A stretch of 62,644 nt of DNA from an uncultured Eubacteriales bacterium (GTDB taxonomy: Bacteria > Bacillota > Clostridia > Oscillospirales > CAG-382): assembly GCA_934444645.1 (NCBI GenBank), contig CAKSCV010000017.1:1-62644 (forward strand). Reading direction: 5' to 3'. Shown here one piece after another: positions 57,098-62,644 of this stretch (positions within the stretch are counted from its first letter, which is position 1; every line of letters begins with the position of its first letter). The translations under genes were made by a program, and so were the position numbers. Below the pieces are notes generated by a model. The model saw only the letters and a program-made list of their open reading frames with translations. It was not told where the DNA came from and ran no database searches.

Positions 57098-57203
57098 CCT
57101 ATACTTTTTCCCCTACTTTTTCAAAAAAAATTAAATTTTTTTGAAATTCATCCTATACTTTTGGCAAAAAGTATGGGGACAAAAAGATATTTTTGTGTAT
57201 AAT
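57098..57203. promoter_or_regulatory. Four AAAAAGTATAGG-like boxes and a divergent -10
   Basis: Minus-strand copies of AAAAAGTATAGG occur at 57098-57109 (exact), 57111-57121 (AAAAAGTAGGG) and 57152-57163 (CCAAAAGTATAGG). An inverted, plus-strand copy (AAAAAGTATGGGG) is at 57166-57178. The last copy ends where the -35 of a plus-strand TATAAT (57198-57203) would be, and no -35 consensus is present, as at activator-dependent promoters. These look like binding sites for a dimeric regulator, perhaps the LuxR-type protein encoded alongside. Confidence 0.55.
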
Positions 57204-57365
57204 GTAAATATGTAAAAACAACAATTTGCAGCACCGGAAAGAATTATCTGCAAAAAACAAAGATAAAGGGGCGTTCTTTTACGTATGTGTTTCAACCTAT
57301 TATAAAGTAATCGTAGTTTCTCAAATAAAAAGACGCATTCTTTTTTAGCAGATATACTCCATTTA

Positions 57366-57394
57366 AATATATCACACTTTTGGCATTTTGTCAA
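57366..57394 (-). promoter_or_regulatory. Promoter for the sensor/lipoprotein operon
   Basis: Minus-strand TTGACA (57394-57389), 17-bp spacer, TATATT (57371-57366). Transcripts would begin about 350 bases before the lipoprotein gene and cross the box region. The interval 57204-57532 holds no gene that I can support. Confidence 0.72.
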
Positions 57395-57532
57395 TGGCTT
57401 GTTGCGGATTTTCCGCGGTTTTTGTGTTCCCCGTTGTTTTCAGCAGAAAACATATATCAGGAAACAAGGATAATTTGCATAGATTTGTGAAAGAAACGGG
57501 TTTATAAGTTTTTCAGAGAGGAGGCGAGGCGT

Positions 57533-57916
57533 ATGATAAATGAGAAGCATAAAACGGCTGCATACAAAATTATTCCGTCACAGGGCGGAAACCGTTACAG
57601 CTTTTTCTGCGAATTGTCGGGGATGCTTGTCTGTACCACAGGAACGTATTATGCAGACGATTTCGAGGCAGAGCTTTCGGCGGCATGGGAAGCGGAGGGC
57701 AAGAAAAATTTTAATTTATGCCACTTGTGCGGCAGATGGGTCGATTCGATTGTATATAATCCGGATATGCTTATGTGCGTGAATTGTGCTCCTCTTGAGG
57801 AAGGAGCAAAGTATTGCAAGCACTGCGGCGCAAAAGCAAAAAACGGAGATATAATTTGCTTTGTATGCGGCAAAAAACTATTATATGGAGGAGCTGATGA
57901 GAGTGACGAGATATAG
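57533..57916 (+). CDS. Zinc-ribbon protein 1 of the Cys-rich operon
   Basis: 127 residues with GAGAGGAGGCG upstream. After a beta-rich N-terminal part with SFFCELSGMLVCTTGTYYADDFEAELSAAWE, there is CHLCGRW paired with CVNC, then CKHCG and CFVCGKK, together about two to three zinc ribbons. No signal peptide, so it should be cytoplasmic. It starts a four-gene operon that leads to the secreted Cys-rich protein. Function unknown: it may act as a regulator, chaperone or metal-binding helper for that protein. Confidence 0.8.
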   Translation: MINEKHKTAAYKIIPSQGGNRYSFFCELSGMLVCTTGTYYADDFEAELSAAWEAEGKKNFNLCHLCGRWVDSIVYNPDMLMCVNCAPLEEGAKYCKHCGAKAKNGDIICFVCGKKLLYGGADESDEI

Positions 57917-58184
57917 ACCGTTAAGAAAAGATGTTTTGGAGCATTTCGGTTTTGGCACCCAAAATATGAAAAGGTTTAAAATCTGCCCGTGCTGCGGAAA
58001 TGCGCAGGCTGCAAAAAACAAGTTTTGCAAAGTTTGTCAGACAAAACTGCCGGAGGAAACAGTTTTTGATATTTACAAAGCAAAGCATCGTTGCTGCACC
58101 AAATGCGAAAATGTTCTCCCTAATGATGCGGAGTATTGCCCCATGTGCGGAGCGAAACAAAATAATGAAAGAGAGGCGATTTGA
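57897..58184 (+). CDS. Zinc-ribbon protein 2 of the Cys-rich operon
   Basis: 95 residues from ATG 57897, preceded by GGAGGAG, overlapping the previous gene by 20 bases. Two zinc ribbons: CPCCGNAQAAKNKFCKVCQ and CCTKCENVLPNDAEYCPMCG, separated by a short linker (TKLPEETVFDIYKAKHR). No signal peptide. Its stop overlaps the next gene's leader, so the genes are translationally close. It is likely a small metal-binding or protein-binding adaptor; function unknown. Confidence 0.78.
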   Translation: MRVTRYRPLRKDVLEHFGFGTQNMKRFKICPCCGNAQAAKNKFCKVCQTKLPEETVFDIYKAKHRCCTKCENVLPNDAEYCPMCGAKQNNEREAI

Positions 58185-58186
58185 TT

Positions 58187-61100
58187 ATGAAGAAATTTTT
58201 GTCCCTGTGTATGGTATTTATTATGTTGATGACGCTTTTGCCGCTTACGGCATTTGCGGACTATTCCGACGGTCAAAACTGCGGAAGCTGCGGACACTAC
58301 CATTGGGACAGCTATTGCTGCGGAAACTGCGGTCGCTGTACGGAGGACTGCACCAACAGCGAATGCTATGAAACCACCCATTGTCACAGCTGCGGAGAAT
58401 GTTTTGCCGATATGAGCGAAAACGAATACTGCACCGAGTGCTGGAATTGTATCTCCTGCGGCGAAAACGAACACTGCAAATATTGCGGAGAGTGCGGCAG
58501 GGATATCTGCAGCGACTGTCATATCTGCGAAGACTGCCGCCAGACGAACGGCGCCATTTGTCCGTACTGCGACGCCTGTCTGACTTGTCTTTACGGCGAG
58601 GGAAACCTTTCGGAGGAGGAATTGTGCAAGACCTGCCGTGCAACTCTTGCCTGCTGTCTGGAAATCGTTTGCCAGCAATGTCTGTCCTCCTGCAACCAAT
58701 GTAAATCCCTCGATGAATTCTGCGATTCCTGCGAGAGATGCGTCGACTGTATTCCGGATGGCACCATCTGCGTGGAATGCGGCAGATGTAAGGATTGCTG
58801 GTCGGATGCACACTGTACGGAATGTAACAGCTGTGCATATGAATACCACGATACCTGCGAACTGTGCGATAATTGCGCCGAAAAAGACGACAGAATCTGC
58901 GCAAGCTGCGGAAGCTGCGGCTTTTGCAACGACTGGGAGCCGAGCGAAATTTGTACCAACTGCGACGCTTGCCCCGAAGAATACGACAGACTCTGTGAGG
59001 AAGGGGAGCACTGTAATCTTTGCTGGGAGTGGATTTGTGAAAACTGTAATCAGTGCAACTACGAAGGCTACATACTGTGTTCGGATTGCGGAGAGTGCTG
59101 CAGCTCGTGCGAAAATTTTTGCGACGAATGTGAAAAATGCGAGGAATGCTGCCGCAGAACCAGCGAAGAAAACGGCTGCTACCACGATATATGCGTGGAA
59201 AGCAGTGACTGGGATGATCCTTCTCACCGCTGTCAATCCTGCGAAAACTGCTTTGAAGAAGATGAATTGTGCGACTACTGCGGCGTTTGCACAAATTGCT
59301 GCCTTAATGAAAGCCAGGTGAATGGCTGTGACCACGGCATATGCGTGGAAAGCGCAGAGTGGGATGCGGAGGATCACCGCTGCAGCAGCTGCGGCGATTG
59401 CTTTGAACAAAACGAATTCTGCCCCGAATGCAGCTACTGTCTGGACTGTTGCTTGAACAATGCCGATCTTGCCGGATGCGTTCACGGCATCTGCATTGAA
59501 AGCGGTGAATGGAAAACCCATTTCTGCGGTCAGCATGGCGGCTGTGTGGAGGTTTTGTGTGACATCTGCGGCGGATGCGCCGGCTGCTGCGATAAAACAC
59601 GTGTGCAGCAGAATTGTACACACACGCACGTTTGCCCGGGCTCCTCGGGCTGGAGCAAGCACTTCTGCAAAACGTGCAATAAGTGCTTTGCGCCCGGCGA
59701 GATGTGCCAATACTGCGGCAAGTGCCTTGTCTGCTGCAAGGCGGCAACGCCCTGCTCCTGCGGAAACGACATATGTCCGAGCGACCCGAAATGGGTCGAC
59801 CACTATTGCACATCGCACGGAACCTGCTTCTCGAAATGCCCTCACGGCGCACATACGCATACGCCGGGAAGCACTTATGTGCAGGATGACGCCAACAGGC
59901 ATTATCAGACCTGTACCATTTGCGGTATGGCGATGAACCGAAACAGACACAGATTAGGAGAAGGGGTTCGTGAAAACTTTTCCGAAGTTTTTGGAAAGCC
60001 TACCGCAATCATGCGTTTTACCTGCCTTGACTGCGGATACTCTGAGAGAAAGATGATCTCGGTTTCGTCTGCCTGCGTAAACGGAACGTGTGAAGGCAGT
60101 GAAGTACTTGCTTATGATACAACGCACCACTGGAGACAATGCAGCCGTTGCGGCGACGTAAAAGTCAACACAAAAACAACGCACGATTTTTCGAAGAACC
60201 CCTATGCCTGCGGCGCTTTGAACTGCTATTATAAGAAAATTGTCGCACCGGGAATCGATACGGTCGGCGGCAAAGATCTTGAATGGGACTATGTTACCTA
60301 TGTCAACGGCAAAGAAAAATATTATGCCGCGGACGAATTTACGGCGATATTCGGCGAAAAGCTGGTAATTCCCTATACGCTGCTGTGCGGCGAAAATGTA
60401 AAAATGTCGATTATCGACCCTGAAACGGGGATGAAGATAAATCCGCAGCAGAGCACGCCGTATTGGAATATGTATGCCCAGCAGCTGGTAACCTATACCA
60501 AAGACAGCGTTATTTTGGATTTACAGGAGCCGGAGTGCCAACGTCTGTTCAAGCACTTGTACGGTCAGTGCGGCAGATATGAATTTATCCTGCGCGCACA
60601 TAACGAGCTTGGAAATTATGAGGCATACTACAACAGCGACGTGCGGTTCTTTATCAACCTGCCGCACGAAACGGCAGAATGGCAGATGAACGAAACGCAG
60701 CATTGGAAGATCTGCTCCAATTCTGATTGCCCCGACGGCGGCAAGCGCGTGAATATCGGCGCACACGACTGGCGCCACGGCGATTCCTGCGTTTCCTGCG
60801 GAAGAATCCGTCCCGTGCGCATCACCTGGCAGACAACCGACCCGAAGCCGACTTACCGTCACGGACGTGATGACGAAAACTTCGTTAAGCTCTCGGTCAA
60901 GGCACGCGGCAATAATCTTACTTATCAGTGGTACCGCGCTTATTACGATTCCAACGGAGATGTTAAGTTATCTAATATCCGTGACATAACGGAAGACCCT
61001 GTAAACGGCCATGCGGGCACAAAAACCGATACGCTGACCGTTGGACTGTATGACGCAATGTGCGGCGAGGTTTTGCAATATGAGGATGAATTTATGTTTG

Positions 61101-62131
61101 CCTGCGTTGTTACCGGCGACGGCGGCACGGTGCAGTCCAAGCCGATTTGCATTACTCCGCAGCACGACACCTCGTCTTATGAGTACAGAAATAGTGTGGC
61201 ATATACAGGCAGTCGGACAGACAGACATATGGTACTGTGCAAAAACTGCCATGAAGAATTTTATTTGCAGGCGCACACACCGGGTTATTGGAAAACCACC
61301 AAGGAGCCTACGGTTGACGCCGAGGGCGAGCAGACCTATTACTGTGCCGACTGCGGCTTAACAAGGCAAAAGCAGAGTATTCCCAAGCTTTCCGCACCTC
61401 ATACGCACAGCTTTACAGTGGTGGCGCATGACAACATTGCACACTGGAATACCTGTTCCGACGAAGTTTGCGGACGTTCCGACAACTCCTACGTTCGCCA
61501 TACTTACAGCGACTGGGTGACTGTGACTGCGCCGACAACATCTGCGTCGGGCCTTAAGAAACGCATCTGCTCGCAAGCCGGCTGCTGGAACGAACAAACC
61601 GCACCGATAGCGCCGCTGACTCACACCTGCTCTTTTGTCAACAGCTCATATGTGCACGACGAAACGAGTCACTGGCTGGAATGCGAGAGCCCGGACTGCT
61701 CCGAAAAGCTCCGCGTGATACCGCACCGTTACAGACAGATGACATTTCCGAAAAAGCCCACTATGACCGAGGAGGGAATCGGTCGCCATGTCTGCGACGT
61801 ATGCCTTTACGAAGAGGAGGTAACGCTTTCGAAGCTTACCGAAGAACCCGTCTTGCAGCTGTTCGAGAAAAACGGTGAGTATTGCATCCACGCTTCCAAC
61901 GGCGGACTCTCTGCCTATGTTTGGATAGCAAGCTACAAAAACGGACGGATAATTGACGTAAAAAAAGAATTTATCCGCTACACGGATATGCCGGTACTCG
62001 ACGCTTCCGTAGGCACCCTTGAGCTGAACCTTTCGGATGCGGATGAGATTAGGGCGTTTATGTTCAGCTATGATAATAAGATAAAGCCTCTTTTGCCGAT
62101 GGCAAGACTGAAATTGACAAGCAATTTGTAA
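58187..62131 (+). CDS. Giant secreted cysteine-rich protein (about 116 Cys in the first 555 residues)
   Basis: 1,314 residues from ATG 58187 (GAGAGGCG upstream). A signal peptide (LLPLTAFA/DYS, cleavage near residue 25) is followed by a region (about 32-555) with some 116 cysteines, mostly as CxxC and CxxCxxC. Its later part (about 329-552) contains five repeats of 46-50 residues with GC-x-H-x-IC...W...C-x-x-C-x-x-CF...C-x-x-C-x-x-C-x-x-CC. The C-terminal half has six modules of the H-x-x-HW-x-x-C-x2-C type, e.g. THHWRQCSRCG, AHWNTCSDEVC and SHWLECESPDC, plus a beta domain (ITWQTTDPKP...). No anchor motif is seen. The plan suggests many bound metals or disulfides on the cell surface; function is unknown. 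Confidence 0.85.
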   Translation: MKKFLSLCMVFIMLMTLLPLTAFADYSDGQNCGSCGHYHWDSYCCGNCGRCTEDCTNSECYETTHCHSCGECFADMSENEYCTECWNCISCGENEHCKYCGECGRDICSDCHICEDCRQTNGAICPYCDACLTCLYGEGNLSEEELCKTCRATLACCLEIVCQQCLSSCNQCKSLDEFCDSCERCVDCIPDGTICVECGRCKDCWSDAHCTECNSCAYEYHDTCELCDNCAEKDDRICASCGSCGFCNDWEPSEICTNCDACPEEYDRLCEEGEHCNLCWEWICENCNQCNYEGYILCSDCGECCSSCENFCDECEKCEECCRRTSEENGCYHDICVESSDWDDPSHRCQSCENCFEEDELCDYCGVCTNCCLNESQVNGCDHGICVESAEWDAEDHRCSSCGDCFEQNEFCPECSYCLDCCLNNADLAGCVHGICIESGEWKTHFCGQHGGCVEVLCDICGGCAGCCDKTRVQQNCTHTHVCPGSSGWSKHFCKTCNKCFAPGEMCQYCGKCLVCCKAATPCSCGNDICPSDPKWVDHYCTSHGTCFSKCPHGAHTHTPGSTYVQDDANRHYQTCTICGMAMNRNRHRLGEGVRENFSEVFGKPTAIMRFTCLDCGYSERKMISVSSACVNGTCEGSEVLAYDTTHHWRQCSRCGDVKVNTKTTHDFSKNPYACGALNCYYKKIVAPGIDTVGGKDLEWDYVTYVNGKEKYYAADEFTAIFGEKLVIPYTLLCGENVKMSIIDPETGMKINPQQSTPYWNMYAQQLVTYTKDSVILDLQEPECQRLFKHLYGQCGRYEFILRAHNELGNYEAYYNSDVRFFINLPHETAEWQMNETQHWKICSNSDCPDGGKRVNIGAHDWRHGDSCVSCGRIRPVRITWQTTDPKPTYRHGRDDENFVKLSVKARGNNLTYQWYRAYYDSNGDVKLSNIRDITEDPVNGHAGTKTDTLTVGLYDAMCGEVLQYEDEFMFACVVTGDGGTVQSKPICITPQHDTSSYEYRNSVAYTGSRTDRHMVLCKNCHEEFYLQAHTPGYWKTTKEPTVDAEGEQTYYCADCGLTRQKQSIPKLSAPHTHSFTVVAHDNIAHWNTCSDEVCGRSDNSYVRHTYSDWVTVTAPTTSASGLKKRICSQAGCWNEQTAPIAPLTHTCSFVNSSYVHDETSHWLECESPDCSEKLRVIPHRYRQMTFPKKPTMTEEGIGRHVCDVCLYEEEVTLSKLTEEPVLQLFEKNGEYCIHASNGGLSAYVWIASYKNGRIIDVKKEFIRYTDMPVLDASVGTLELNLSDADEIRAFMFSYDNKIKPLLPMARLKLTSNL

Positions 62132-62150
62132 GGAGCGGTTGATCGAGAAT

Positions 62151-62644
62151 ATGAAACAAAAACTATTGTCCTTTTGCCTTATTTTCCTCATAGCGGCAAC
62201 GCTGCTGCCTGTTTTGGCAGCAGCGGACAGTGAGGCGGCGGAAACGCCGCCTCAGGATACAGACGGTTATTATCTTTTGGACAGCGCGGAGGATCTTTAT
62301 TGGTTTTCTTCCTATGTAAACGGGAGAGCAACGAATGCAGACGCGGTCAATGCGCGCCTTACGAAGGATATCGATTTGAATCCGGGCGTTTCCTTTGCCT
62401 ATGACGCGGAAACGGGCAAAATAACCGTCTCCCAAAACAATGGGAAAAGCTTTCATCTCGGTTCGGGGCTGAAAGGCACGGTCCTCGGCGCACTTGATGA
62501 CGGCGAAACGGCGTTCAGCCTGAATCCGTGGACGCCGATCGGCACGGCGGCAATGACATATGTCGGCACCTTTGACGGAAACGGTCATACCGTGGACGGC
62601 GTTTATGTCAATGACGAAAATATAGGCTATGCAGGATTTTTCGG
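62151..62644 (+). CDS. Secreted GLUG-type surface protein, C-terminus cut by window edge
   Basis: At least 164 residues, open to the right edge. A signal peptide (MKQKLLSFCLIFLIAATLLPVLAAA) is followed by GYYLLDSAEDLYWFSSYVNG, TKDIDLNPG and VGTFDGNGHTVDGVYVN...GFFG, the GLUG/filamentous-adhesin-like pattern common in large Firmicute surface proteins. It starts 20 bases after the Cys-rich gene, whose stop overlaps an AAGGAG site, so the two secreted proteins are probably co-expressed and perhaps displayed together. Confidence 0.85.
   Translation, partial: MKQKLLSFCLIFLIAATLLPVLAAADSEAAETPPQDTDGYYLLDSAEDLYWFSSYVNGRATNADAVNARLTKDIDLNPGVSFAYDAETGKITVSQNNGKSFHLGSGLKGTVLGALDDGETAFSLNPWTPIGTAAMTYVGTFDGNGHTVDGVYVNDENIGYAGFF

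Noticed and set aside
57131..57394. An 87-codon minus-strand frame in the regulatory region
   Set aside because: Its start lies in the -35 box of the minus-strand promoter; the sequence looks non-coding and AT-rich.
58073..59950. A 625-codon open frame on the minus strand opposite the Cys-rich gene
   Set aside because: Its composition is Ala/Thr-rich because the many Cys codons (TGC/TGT) read as GCA/ACA on the other strand. There is no suitable start site and it lies opposite a protein with clear motifs.
1..62644. CRISPR arrays, rRNA and tRNA genes
   Set aside because: No regularly spaced identical repeats and no recognisable RNA gene patterns were seen; a dedicated scan would be needed to exclude a tRNA.

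Overview
The window reads as a chromosomal segment of an anaerobic, spore-forming Firmicute of the Clostridia, probably an Oscillospirales-type gut or rumen organism. The evidence is clostridial-style ribosome binding sites (AAAGGAG/GGAGG) and promoters, a sporulation-type GH18 hydrolase remnant, SLH-domain surface proteins, an activator-type 2-hydroxyacyl-CoA dehydratase protein and a BMP-family nucleoside importer. No rRNA, tRNA or CRISPR array was seen by eye. Functions come from reading the translated sequence; no database search was run.

Layout. (1) 1-20,010: the right part of a prophage that continues past the left edge. Read on the minus strand from the lysogeny switch, it has a Cro-like gene, about 15 small early genes, a HUH replication protein with an inverted-repeat cluster upstream, a late regulator, both terminase subunits, portal, scaffold, decoration protein, capsid and a neck/fibre protein. 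The early genes include a PcfJ/PcfK pair whose PcfK member resembles the AcrIIA9 family. An AT-rich plus-strand lysogeny module carries a repressor, an ImmA-type peptidase fused to a membrane anchor and a Cys domain, three membrane proteins and a large serine integrase. (2) 20,007-20,456: the 3' part of a YaaH/SleL-type GH18 gene abuts the integrase, so the phage very probably inserted into this gene. (3) 20,489-27,091: a small metabolic island with an SGNH acetylesterase ending in a SHOCT-like tail, a short-chain dehydrogenase, an AraC/GyrI regulator, an FAD oxidoreductase with a lectin-like N-terminus, and a convergent ADP-ribosylglycohydrolase-family protein. (4) 27,277-31,610: a 1,416-residue S-layer protein. 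(5) 31,717-34,329: an amino-acid ABC importer. (6) 34,418-42,065: a GNAT enzyme with a long structured leader, a DUF362 protein, a DUF6472 protein, a CDF metal exporter and a split dehydratase activator. (7) 42,273-47,492: a nucleoside BMP-type ABC importer. (8) 47,697-53,128: PcrA-type helicase, polysaccharide nucleotide-sugar dehydratase and a NUDIX protein. (9) 53,200-53,910: gene debris, including an ABC-ATPase scrap and a possibly truncated HTH gene.

(10) 54,059-62,644 is the most unusual part. A membrane-bound LuxR-type regulator and an ABC-type solute-binding lipoprotein, with no permease visible, face a plus-strand operon. That operon encodes two small zinc-ribbon proteins, a 1,314-residue secreted protein with about 116 cysteines in its N-terminal 555 residues, and a GLUG-type secreted protein cut by the right edge. 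Four copies of an AAAAAGTATAGG-like box lie between the two arms. I read this as a sensor-controlled, surface-displayed cysteine/metal-binding system that I do not recognise as described.
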